Shown here: piece after piece, positions 1 to 6,422 of the stretch
Position numbering within the stretch: the stretch's first letter is position 1
Layout: each line of letters begins with the position of its first letter
Assembly: GCA_040752635.1 (NCBI GenBank)
Contig: JBFMGS010000048.1
Span: forward strand, 1 to 15,069
Reading direction: 5' to 3'
Length of the DNA: 15,069 nt
From: JBFMGS01 sp040752635
GTDB taxonomy: Bacteria; Bacillota; SHA-98; UBA4971
Notes under the pieces: generated by a model
Databases searched by the model: none
What the model saw: only the letters and a program-made list of their open reading frames with translations
What the model was told of the DNA's origin: nothing
Translations under genes and position numbers: made by a program

Positions 1-437
1 CTGACCTCGCCCCTGCGCGTGCGAAACACCTTGCCCTCGACACCCACGATGTCACCGATGTCGAGCGAGGTGAAAAGCTCGTACTCCTCCTCGCCGAGGT
101 CGTCTAGCTTAGCGTAAAGCTGTATCCGGCCCGAGCGATCGAGCAGATCCGCGAAGGTGGCTTTCCCGTGACCTCTCATGGCGGTCAGGCGCCCGGCGAC
201 CTTGACCGTGCTGCCATCAAGCCTCTCGAAGTCCTCCACGATGTCCTGCGCGTGATGAGTCCGATCGAACCTGGCCCCGAACGGATCGATGCCCCTCGCC
301 CTGAGCGCCTCCAGTTTCCTCCTGCGCACGCGCACGTGTTCGCTATCGAGGTCGGCATAACCCCCCGACAGGGTTTCTGCAGAGTCAGCCTCATCGGGGA
401 GCTGGCCGCTGGCTGGGTTCTCCCGGCTCAATTTCAT
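1..437 (-). CDS. lysS: Lysyl-tRNA synthetase, N-terminal part (cut by window edge)
   Basis: Class II lysyl-tRNA synthetase charges tRNA-Lys in the cytoplasm. Only about the first 145 codons lie in the window; the gene runs off the left edge. The translation contains the family's entry motif VRVRRRKLEALRARGIDPFG (about residues 36-55), followed by the anticodon-binding OB fold with VAGRLTAMRGHGKATFADL and GRIQLYAKLD. The ATG at 437 is chosen because AAAGGAG (443-449) sits 5 bases upstream; a GTG immediately before it (440) would be too close to that site. The first 30 or so residues are an acidic, low-complexity extension before the usual start of the family. It lies 48 bases downstream of greA on the same strand, the common Firmicutes greA-lysS pairing, so cotranscription is likely. 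Identification is by motif recognition and is confident. Confidence 0.93.
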   Translation of the reverse strand, partial: MKLSRENPASGQLPDEADSAETLSGGYADLDSEHVRVRRRKLEALRARGIDPFGARFDRTHHAQDIVEDFERLDGSTVKVAGRLTAMRGHGKATFADLLDRSGRIQLYAKLDDLGEEEYELFTSLDIGDIVGVEGKVFRTRRGEV

Positions 438-485
438 CACCGCTCCTTTGACGGGAATGCTCCGCCTTCAGGCATGTGGGGGATG

Positions 486-959
486 TCAGCTCGAAATCTG
501 GAGTATCTGAAGCTTGATGGGACCGGCCGGCGCGAGGACCTCAACAACGCTCCCGACCTTCTGCCCCAGGACGGCCTTGCCCACGGGCGACTCGTTCGAT
601 ATGCGGTAATTCCCGGGATCAGCTTCCGCCGAGCCGACTATCGTATACTCGAAAACCTCGCCGTCGGCCAGATCCTTTAGCTTCACCTTGCACCCCAGGC
701 AAACAGCGTCTGTCTCCAACTCGTCTTCGTCGATTACTTCGGCGTTGCGTAGCATGGTTTCAAGCTGCATGATACGTCCCTCAACGAACGCCTGCTCGTT
801 CTTGGCGTCCTCGTACTCGGAGTTGTCCGTGATATCCCCAAAAGCCTTTGCTTCCCTTATCCTCGCCGCAACCTCGCGCCGCTTGGTAGTTTTGAGATGC
901 TCGAGCTCCTTCTCAAGTTTCTTGAGCCCGTCCAGGGTAAGAACTACCTTCTGCGCCAT
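486..959 (-). CDS. greA: Transcription elongation factor GreA
   Basis: GreA inserts its coiled coil into the RNA polymerase secondary channel and stimulates cleavage of backtracked RNA. The 157-residue length is normal for the family. Residues 1-78 form the antiparallel coiled coil, with the tip GDITDNSEYEDAKNEQ at about 41-56; the two tip acids are D42 and D45, where the E. coli protein has D41 and E44, a conservative change. Residues 80-157 are the FKBP-like domain, including ISNESPVGKAVLGQKVGS. The start is an ATG with AAGGAGG (970-976) 10 bases upstream. A strong promoter (1074-1102) gives it its own transcript with a leader of roughly 100 nt. lysS follows at 48 bases. Confidence 0.96.
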   Translation of the reverse strand: MAQKVVLTLDGLKKLEKELEHLKTTKRREVAARIREAKAFGDITDNSEYEDAKNEQAFVEGRIMQLETMLRNAEVIDEDELETDAVCLGCKVKLKDLADGEVFEYTIVGSAEADPGNYRISNESPVGKAVLGQKVGSVVEVLAPAGPIKLQILQISS

Positions 960-997
960 AAAGTTGGTTCCTCCTTGGCCAACCTATGTACACCTGT

Positions 998-1054
998 GCA
1001 TCGCGCAACGTCCTTCGCTTCGCTCCGTAGCTCCGCGTGCCCATCGCGCGATGC
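998..1054 (-). other. Structured 5' leader of greA
   Basis: Between the greA promoter and start codon lies a leader of about 105 nt. It contains a 9-bp perfect inverted repeat, GCATCGCGC (998-1006) with GCGCGATGC (1046-1054). One arm also lies inside a 12-bp perfect palindrome CATCGCGCGATG (1042-1053). The two pairings are mutually exclusive, so the leader could switch between a short local hairpin and a long-range stem. No U-tract follows either stem, so this is not a standard terminator. A regulatory role is inferred. Confidence 0.45.
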
Positions 1055-1073
1055 TCCTGCATCACATGCACAT

Positions 1074-1102
1074 ATTATGTCTTGAGGTGCGGCCCTTGTC
1101 AA
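1074..1102 (-). promoter_or_regulatory. Sigma-A-type promoter of greA
   Basis: On the minus strand there is a perfect -35 box TTGACA (1097-1102), a 17-base spacer and a -10 box CATAAT (1074-1079). Transcription should start near 1067, about 107 bases before the greA ATG. It begins in the gap after the stop codon of the upstream gene, so greA-lysS can be transcribed apart from the regulator operon. Confidence 0.8.
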
Positions 1103-1136
1103 GCCTTTCCGCTCAAATGACCTTCCGAGTTCAATC

Positions 1137-2039
1137 TCAGTTCAACGTTTCGACCCGCGGCTTTATCTCGAGACGGTTGAGAAGGTCGAGGTATTCGGAT
1201 GGCGTGAAGTCTTCCGGCCGGCGCCCTGTCAGGGCCACGAGCACGGCGTCCATCACGTTGGTTGCGAACGACCGCCCGTCAATCTCGGGAGTCGATGCCA
1301 CAAGGGTCTTCACACCGCGCTTTCTGAAGGCCTCGACGTCGTCCCTCGTCACGGTGTTCGTTATGATAAGCTTCCCCGAAAGGTCATCGGGCATGTGTTT
1401 CTTGATGTAGTTGCAGTCTCCTCCGATGATATCGGCCCACGCGTATGCCCTGGTGTACTTGGGAACCACTTTGTCCTGGCTCTTGCCTACGGGGTAAAGG
1501 ACTCTGATGGGAAGAAGGCGTATCACGGGCATCAGGATGGTGACAAGCACCTGGAAAGTAGTAAACGATCTCAGGAAGATAGGGATTCCAAGACCCCACG
1601 CGAAATCGCCGTACATCATCTTGCAGCCCGACTCAAGGAGCGCGGAGGCCATCCCGAACCGGTCGAGGGCGCAAACGATGAGCGCGTTTTTCCCGGCCAG
1701 GGGCATCTTCATTTCATCACGAATATACTCTACGGCTCTGCGTTCGATTACTCCTTTGAGCATGCTCCCGTCAGCTATAGGGGTCTTCTTTGCGGCTTTC
1801 GCTATTCTGACGGCATCGCGCAGCGTGTAACGCCTCTTACCCGCATAGAACCACAAGTCCGTGCCGCCCATGCCGAATGCATCGACCTTGCCGTCCAGGC
1901 TGCGGATAAGCTCGATGGCTTTCGCAATGTCCCCATCGGTTCCTCTTCTCTCAAGTAAGACTTCCTCGCCAAACAACGTTACCTTCGCTTTGTGATCTCG
2001 CTTTGACGAGCCAAGGCTCACGCTGACCACTTGCTTCAT
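1137..2039 (-). CDS. Conserved protein, often named quinate 5-dehydrogenase
   Basis: A 300-residue protein of a family common in Clostridia that databases tend to label quinate 5-dehydrogenase; I see no direct sequence support for that activity and treat the name as unproven. It opens MKQVVSVSLGSSKRD and has a glycine-rich stretch DAFGMGGTDLWFYAGKRRYT (about 53-72). A second core follows with GKNALIVCALDRFGMASALLE (about 116-136). Residues about 150-185 form an unusually hydrophobic stretch with many I, L, V and F residues, which could be membrane-associated or a buried sheet. The C-terminal part has ADIIGGDCNYIKKHMP and KLIITNTVTRDDV. The ATG at 2039 has only a G-rich, non-canonical ribosome site. 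It follows the HTH gene by 33 bases, so the two form a likely operon and may share a function. Confidence 0.85.
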   Translation of the reverse strand: MKQVVSVSLGSSKRDHKAKVTLFGEEVLLERRGTDGDIAKAIELIRSLDGKVDAFGMGGTDLWFYAGKRRYTLRDAVRIAKAAKKTPIADGSMLKGVIERRAVEYIRDEMKMPLAGKNALIVCALDRFGMASALLESGCKMMYGDFAWGLGIPIFLRSFTTFQVLVTILMPVIRLLPIRVLYPVGKSQDKVVPKYTRAYAWADIIGGDCNYIKKHMPDDLSGKLIITNTVTRDDVEAFRKRGVKTLVASTPEIDGRSFATNVMDAVLVALTGRRPEDFTPSEYLDLLNRLEIKPRVETLN

Positions 2040-2072
2040 AGTCCCGCCCCCGATCCGAATTTGATACGGGGT

Positions 2073-2818
2073 TCACCCCCTGGTTATCCTGCGGATGACC
2101 CCGCGGACGGTTTCCGGATCCACGCACTTGTCCCCCTTTATTGGGGACGTGCCGATCACAATGCCGACAACGCGATCTCCAAGAATCGATTCGACGAGTC
2201 CAACTCTCATATCCGAGCCTATGAAGACCACCGCGTCGTACGTCTTCAACCCGGTGATTATGGCCACGATCTCGTTGAAGACTTCCTGCCCGGACCTCTC
2301 GCGGAGATAAGCCCATCTTTCCTCGTCGTTCAGCAGAAGGACGAAATCCACGCCCTCTTCCTCCGCAACTTTCCTGATCTCGTCCTTGTTGCCTACAGGA
2401 AACCCGACCAGCGCGACCCGGGCGCCTTTGCGCACCTCACCGAGGCTTTCAAGGCGAGAAACAAAGGCCCTGTCTATGCCGACCTGGTCGGCGGTTTCNN
2501 NNNNNNNNNNNNNNNNNNNNNNNNNNNNNNNNNNNNNNNNNNNNNNNNNNNNNNNNNNNNNNNNNNNNNNNNNNNNNNNNNNNNNNNNNNNNNNNNNNTC
2601 CTGATCTCGTCCTTGTTGCCTACAGGAAACCCGACCAGCGCGACCCGGGCGCCTTTGCGCACCTCACCGAGGCTTTCAAGGCGAGAAACAAAGGCCCTGT
2701 CTATGCCGACCTGGTCGGCGGTTTCTTGCTGTGACAGGCCCTTCGACCGAAGCTCAAGGATTTTGTCAACCGCTTTGTACAGGCGGTCCCTATCTACGAG
2801 CTTATCACCTATCCGCAC
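2073..2818 (-). CDS. Small HTH regulator, interrupted only by an assembly gap
   Basis: The coding sequence enters a 100-N gap from both sides, and the two sides share an identical 127-bp stretch. Removing the Ns and one copy (227 bases) leaves 519 bases, an open frame of 172 residues, so the gene is probably intact. Residues about 26-50 form a helix-turn-helix (LSQQETADQVGIDRAFVSRL). The rest, beginning RKGARVALVGFPVGNKDEI and including DFVLLLNDEERW, DAVVFIGSDMRVGLVES and VVGIVIGTSPIKGDK, resembles a Rossmann-like ligand or sensor domain. The likely start is the GTG at 2818, but the best purine-rich site (about 2834-2842) is 15 bases away, so the start is uncertain. It has its own promoter and probably forms an operon with the next gene. 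The ligand is unknown. Confidence 0.8.
2372..2498. repeat. First copy of 127-bp duplicated gap flank
   Basis: These 127 bases are identical to 2599-2725 on the far side of the N gap. The pattern fits a graph assembler joining two contigs that overlap by one k-mer of 127. It is best read as one genomic copy and not as a true repeat. Confidence 0.93.
2499..2598. other. Assembly gap of 100 Ns
   Basis: A run of exactly 100 Ns, a conventional placeholder for a gap of unknown size. Because both flanks carry the same 127 bases, the true gap is probably zero and the window about 227 bases too long here. Confidence 0.98.
2599..2725. repeat. Second copy of 127-bp duplicated gap flank
   Basis: Identical to 2372-2498. 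This copy joins smoothly to the HTH-encoding 5' end of the regulator gene, while the other joins to its 3' end; collapsing the two restores one reading frame. Confidence 0.93.
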
Positions 2819-2905
2819 GAATTCCAGGCTGACCCACCTCCCGTCATCCCATCCACCCGGGACATCCTGTACTGACCGGGCGTGTTAACAGTTTTGTGCA
2901 CGTCC

Positions 2906-2934
2906 ATTCTAGCAAAACATGACCGGGAATGCAA
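2906..2934 (-). promoter_or_regulatory. Sigma-A-type promoter of the HTH regulator operon
   Basis: The minus strand has TTGCAT (2929-2934), a 17-base spacer and TAGAAT (2906-2911). Transcription would start near 2899, leaving a leader of about 80 bases before the GTG at 2818. An 8-bp palindrome TGTTAACA (2883-2890) lies just downstream of the predicted start and could be an operator for autoregulation, which is inference. Confidence 0.72.
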
Positions 2935-3209
2935 TTGCTTGTCGCCCTGTGTGTACCAACGGCGCAAGCCGGGAGGCTTGCGCGCTCGACTTGAGCCCAC
3001 GTGCGCGCTGAATCGGTCGCCGATGAGCAACGCCCCCTCTTGGCGTTTCAATCGCGCACGGGAAGCCGGTGCAATCGCAACCTCGTCGAAGCGCCTCGCA
3101 ATGGCGTACCCGCAGCCAGTCGCGAATCTTACCAAACGCAGGACCGGGGTAGGGTCACAAGACTCCTTGCCCGTCCGGGTGGAAACCCCCAATTGCGGCA
3201 CCGACAATC
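2935..3209. other. Gene-free GC-rich intergenic region with several perfect stems
   Basis: No convincing gene lies between the dusB stop and the promoter at 2906-2934. The region holds a 9-bp perfect hairpin GCGCAAGCC / GGCTTGCGC (2962-2970 / 2975-2983) with a 4-base loop and no T-run. Next to it is a possible three-way junction: a 7-bp closing stem GTGCGCG / CGCGCAC (3001-3007 / 3053-3059) enclosing ATCGG/CCGAT (3012-3016 / 3020-3024) and AACGCC/GGCGTT (3029-3034 / 3042-3047). A further 6-bp long-range pairing joins 3067-3072 and 3198-3203. It does not match RNase P RNA, tmRNA, SRP RNA, 6S RNA or a riboswitch known to me. It could be an unknown structured RNA or a dispersed intergenic repeat. 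Confidence 0.4.
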
Positions 3210-4214
3210 CTACAGTGAGGAGGACTTCCGAGTGCGATCCTGATCGTCGTGCGAGGCCGCGAGGCAGGAGTTGAGCGCTTCCACCATCTCCTCTCTGGTC
3301 CTGGCCTTGTTTATGCGCACCCGGGCCAGGCTGGCGCCGGGAATGCCGCGGACGTACCAGGCGGCATGCTTTCTCATTTCAAGCACTCCAACCCGCTCAC
3401 CGACGAGCTCTATCAGCATGTCGAGATGCCGGATGGCGGTGGCAACCCGCTCCTCGCACTGGGGCGGCGGCACCCTCTCGCCAGTCTCGAGGAAGGCTAT
3501 TACCTCCCTGAAAATCCAGGGATTGCCCAGTGCGGCCCTGCCTATCATTACTGCGTCGCAGCCCGTCTCCTCAAGCATCCTGGCTGCGTTCTCCGGCGAG
3601 CGCACGTCCCCGTTGCCTATCACCGGGATGCCCACCGCCTGTTTTACACGCCTGATCACATCCCAGTCTGCTGAGCCCGAGTAGAACTGGTCTCGAGTTC
3701 GACCGTGGACCGTGACCGCGCTAGCCCCTGCCGCGGCCATCGCCTGGGCGAACTCCACGGCATTCACGTGCTGGGCGTCCCAACCTTTTCTTATCTTTAC
3801 GGTGACCGGCACGCGCGCTGCAGCTACGACGGACGCCACTATGTCGCGAGCCCGGGGCAGATCTCGCATGAGCGCTGCCCCTTCCCCGTTCTTGACGATC
3901 TTCTGAGTCGGACAGCCCATGTTGATATCGATGATGTCGGGACGCACCCGGTCCTGCACCAGCATGGCAGCTTGTGCCATGCTGTCGGGGTCGCTCCCGA
4001 AGATCTGGACAGCTACGGGCCTTTCCTCTTCGGAGATCCTGATCATGTCGAGGGTCCTTTCGTTTCGGAAGACAAGGGCCTTGCCGGAAATCATCTCGGT
4101 GCAGACGAGGGCGCAGCCCATTTCCTTCGCGAGAAGCCGGTACGCAAGGTCGGTCACTCCGGCCATGGGCGCAAGCACTACTGGGTTTGCAAGCTTCACG
4201 GTGTCTATGGACAC
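3210..4214 (-). other. dusB: DusB module of the fusion, with possible internal GTG start
   Basis: If DusB is also made alone, the GTG at 4214 is the best start: it gives VSIDTVKLANPVVLAPMAGVTD-type N-terminal sequence exactly where stand-alone DusB proteins begin, and a 334-residue product of normal length. No good ribosome site precedes it; only a weak CAGGG lies about 10 bases upstream. That leaves either a true fusion protein or translation by reinitiation. In many Firmicutes dusB sits between coaX and greA-lysS, as here. Confidence 0.6.
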
Positions 4215-5453
4215 GGTGTGTGCCCTGGTGGCACGCTGCCTGCACCCGGTCGCATGCTGGCTGCACAAAGGAGAACTCGCAGCGGAATCCTCCCCATCTC
4301 GAAGCCCTCCGCCACTCCACACAGCCACAGCTGGGAACCTATCATCAGCCGGAACCCTGTCATTCTGTTTCTGAAGGGCGCTTGCAACCCGGTCGAGAAG
4401 TTCGTCGAGCCCCTGCCGCCTGGCTGCAGAAATGAGGATGGCCCCGGGGTGCTCCATCGAGATCCGTTCTCTCTCCAGCTTCCCGGGTATGAGGTCCATC
4501 TTGTTGAGGACAGTGAGCGTGGGCTTGTCGTGAAGCCCCAGATCCGCGAGGACTGTGTCAACCGCCTGGCACTGGTCATCCTTGCCGGGGTGGCTTGCGT
4601 CAACCACGTGGAGGAGCAGGTCAGCCTGGGCGGCTTCCTCGAGCGTTGCGCGGAACGCTGCGACAAGTTCATGGGGAAGCTTTCGGATGAACCCCACTGT
4701 GTCGGCAAGGAGTATGAATCCGCCCCCCGGGAGACGACACCTCCTTATGGTCGGGTCAAGCGTGGCAAAGAGCTTGTCTTCCACGAGCACCTCAGATTCC
4801 GTGAGCGCGTTGAAAAGCGTGGACTTCCCGGCATTAGTGTAGCCGACGAGCGACACAACCGGCATCCCCGCCTCTCTGCGGCGGGATCGCTGCAGGCCGC
4901 GCCGCTGCGCTATCTCCTCAAGCTCGCCGCGCAGAACGGCGATGCGTTTTCGTATGCGGCGCCTGTCCGTTTCAAGCTTGGTTTCGCCGGGACCTCGCGT
5001 GCCGATGCCGCCGCCCAGGCGGGACAGGGCCGTCCCCTTTCCTACGAGCCTGGGAAGCAGGTACGAAAGCTGAGCCAGCTCCACCTGTATCTTGCCTTCC
5101 TTGCTCGCGGCCCTGGAGGCAAAGATGTCGAGGATAAGCCACGTCCTGTCTACTACCTTGATCCCAATGGCATCCTCCAGGTTGCGCTGTTGCGCAGGGG
5201 TAAGCTCGTCGTCGAAGATGACGAGGTCGGCGCGGGTCACCACTGCGAGCGCTGCAAGTTCCCTTGCCTTCCCTTCGCCGACATACAACTTAGGGTCTGG
5301 CCTCGCCCGCTTCTGGATGACCCTGCCGACCACTTCGGCTCCAGCCGTAGCGGCAAGTTGCCCGAGTTCATCGAGGGAGTCCTCTGCTTCCCACCACTTT
5401 GCACCCGGCAGCTCCAGCCCGACAGTTATCGCCTTCTCAACAGCATCCTTCAG
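3210..5453 (-). CDS. HflX GTPase fused in frame to tRNA-dihydrouridine synthase DusB
   Basis: One open frame of 747 codons encodes two proteins that are normally separate. Residues about 1-160 are the HflX N-terminal domain (GRVIQKRARPDP; glycine-rich GGGIGTRGPGETK at 147-159). The GTPase domain follows with G1 GYTNAGKST (204-212), G3 DTVG (251-254), G4 NKMD (317-320) and G5 SAA (342-344). After residue 360 comes an S/G/R-rich linker of about 53 residues in place of the usual HflX C-terminal domain. Residues 414-747 are a full-length DusB, with LAPMAGVTD, the catalytic cysteine in INMGCPTQKI (about 514) and the FMN site GRAALGNPW. HflX splits stalled ribosomes; DusB reduces uridine in tRNA using FMN. 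No ATG, GTG or TTG exists upstream of the GTG at 5333, which already lies inside the conserved domain. The CTG at 5453 has AGAGGTGG (5461-5468) 7 bases upstream and is the best start. Confidence 0.85.
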   Translation of the reverse strand: MKDAVEKAITVGLELPGAKWWEAEDSLDELGQLAATAGAEVVGRVIQKRARPDPKLYVGEGKARELAALAVVTRADLVIFDDELTPAQQRNLEDAIGIKVVDRTWLILDIFASRAASKEGKIQVELAQLSYLLPRLVGKGTALSRLGGGIGTRGPGETKLETDRRRIRKRIAVLRGELEEIAQRRGLQRSRRREAGMPVVSLVGYTNAGKSTLFNALTESEVLVEDKLFATLDPTIRRCRLPGGGFILLADTVGFIRKLPHELVAAFRATLEEAAQADLLLHVVDASHPGKDDQCQAVDTVLADLGLHDKPTLTVLNKMDLIPGKLERERISMEHPGAILISAARRQGLDELLDRVASALQKQNDRVPADDRFPAVAVWSGGGLRDGEDSAASSPLCSQHATGCRQRATRAHTVSIDTVKLANPVVLAPMAGVTDLAYRLLAKEMGCALVCTEMISGKALVFRNERTLDMIRISEEERPVAVQIFGSDPDSMAQAAMLVQDRVRPDIIDINMGCPTQKIVKNGEGAALMRDLPRARDIVASVVAAARVPVTVKIRKGWDAQHVNAVEFAQAMAAAGASAVTVHGRTRDQFYSGSADWDVIRRVKQAVGIPVIGNGDVRSPENAARMLEETGCDAVMIGRAALGNPWIFREVIAFLETGERVPPPQCEERVATAIRHLDMLIELVGERVGVLEMRKHAAWYVRGIPGASLARVRINKARTREEMVEALNSCLAASHDDQDRTRKSSSL

Positions 5454-5477
5454 AGCAAAACCACCTCTACGGGCTGA

Positions 5478-6263
5478 TCACGACTCCAGCCCCTGGGCGC
5501 GACCGTTTCTCTCATAGATGATGCGCAAGCCTTCCAGCGTGAGATCGGGGTCCAGCACGTCTATCTCGGATGATTCCTCCGCGATGAGTGAGGCAAGGCC
5601 ACCGGTAGCCACCACTTTGGGGCTGCCCCCCATCTCTTCCTTCATTCTTCTCACTATCTCGTCCACCTGTCCAACGGTTCCGTAGATGATGCCGGCCTGC
5701 ATACTCTTTACCGTGCTACGACCGATGACGTTCTTCGGCTTGACAAGCTCAACGCGGGGCAGCTTGGCAGCCCTCCTGAAAAGCGCTTCGCTCGAGATGC
5801 CGATACCCGGAGCGATGGCGCCTCCCAAATACTCGCCGCCCTCGGCTATGGCGCAAAAAGTGGTGGCAGTGCCGAAATCCACGACGATCACGGGGGCGCC
5901 GTACTTCTCATAGGCTGCGACGGCATTTACGATACGGTCCGCTCCGACCTCCTTGGGATTCTCATAACGGATAACCATGCCCGTCTTGATCCCCGGCTCG
6001 ACAACGACAGGCTCACAACGGAAGTACCTCCGCGACAGGTCCTCGAAGGTATGAATAAGCGGAGGTACAACACATGAGACTGCAACGCCGCTGATATCGT
6101 CGAAATCAAGGCCGTGGTAAGACAGGAGACTGCGAATCACCATAGCATACTCGTCTGCGGTCTTCTCCCAATCCGTTGACATCCGACAGCTCACCGCGAG
6201 CCGGTCATCCTGATAAACACCAATCACTATATTGGTATTGCCGATATCCAACACAAGGACCAT
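5478..6263 (-). CDS. coaX: Type III pantothenate kinase
   Basis: CoaX phosphorylates pantothenate, the first step of coenzyme A synthesis, in the cytoplasm. The 261-residue length is typical. The ATP site is DIGNTNIVIGVY (residues 6-17), the pantothenate site lies around GADRIVNA with the catalytic aspartate D109, and the second phosphate motif VVDFGTATTFCAI spans 127-139, followed by GGAIAPGIGISSEAL. The ATG start has AAGGGAG a few bases upstream. Its TGA stop (5478-5480) is followed, in the same frame, by the hflX-dusB reading frame, so the two genes are separated by one stop codon and 24 bases. It is the first gene of the minus-strand cluster. Confidence 0.96.
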   Translation of the reverse strand: MVLVLDIGNTNIVIGVYQDDRLAVSCRMSTDWEKTADEYAMVIRSLLSYHGLDFDDISGVAVSCVVPPLIHTFEDLSRRYFRCEPVVVEPGIKTGMVIRYENPKEVGADRIVNAVAAYEKYGAPVIVVDFGTATTFCAIAEGGEYLGGAIAPGIGISSEALFRRAAKLPRVELVKPKNVIGRSTVKSMQAGIIYGTVGQVDEIVRRMKEEMGGSPKVVATGGLASLIAEESSEIDVLDPDLTLEGLRIIYERNGRAQGLES

Positions 6264-6312
6264 GTCCGGATCTCCCTTCTCGCGGCAAACGCTCGCTCTC
6301 GTTCACACGTCG

Positions 6313-6341
6313 AATATATCACCAGCGCCTTGAAAAGTGAA
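6313..6341 (-). promoter_or_regulatory. Probable promoter of coaX
   Basis: The minus strand has TTCACT (6336-6341), a 17-base spacer and TATATT (6313-6318), giving a start near 6306 and a leader of about 40 bases. The -35 box matches consensus at four of six positions. The -10 box overlaps a 12-base sequence CACGTCGAATAT (6306-6317) that recurs at 6839-6850. Confidence 0.5.
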
Positions 6342-6346
6342 GATAG

Positions 6347-6387
6347 CCGGTGGCGCTCGCACGATGTGGCAAGCGACCGAGCACCGG
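6347..6387 (-). terminator. Possible terminator after the GDT1-type gene
   Basis: An interrupted stem, CCGGTG / CACCGG (6347-6352 / 6382-6387) with an inner CTCG/CGAG pair, is followed on the minus strand by a T-rich stretch CTATCTTCACTTTTC. It would separate the GDT1-type gene from coaX. The U-tract is broken, so the call is weak. Confidence 0.3.
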
Positions 6388-6422
6388 GAGCCCCTCCGAA
6401 ACGGGCCCTTCTGCGCACTGGC

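Noticed and set aside
3170..3195. GGGTGGAAACCCCC resembling the T-box GGGTGG motif
   Set aside because: No specifier loop or terminator, and no plus-strand gene follows.
2809..3207. A 132-codon minus-strand frame (and plus-strand frames) across the dusB-regulator gap
   Set aside because: No known motif, rich in R, G and S, overlaps the promoter at 2906-2934 and the regulator start; more likely noncoding.
3705..5477. A 590-codon open frame on the plus strand
   Set aside because: It is exactly antisense to hflX-dusB, has no domain I recognise and a composition expected from the complement of a GC-rich gene.
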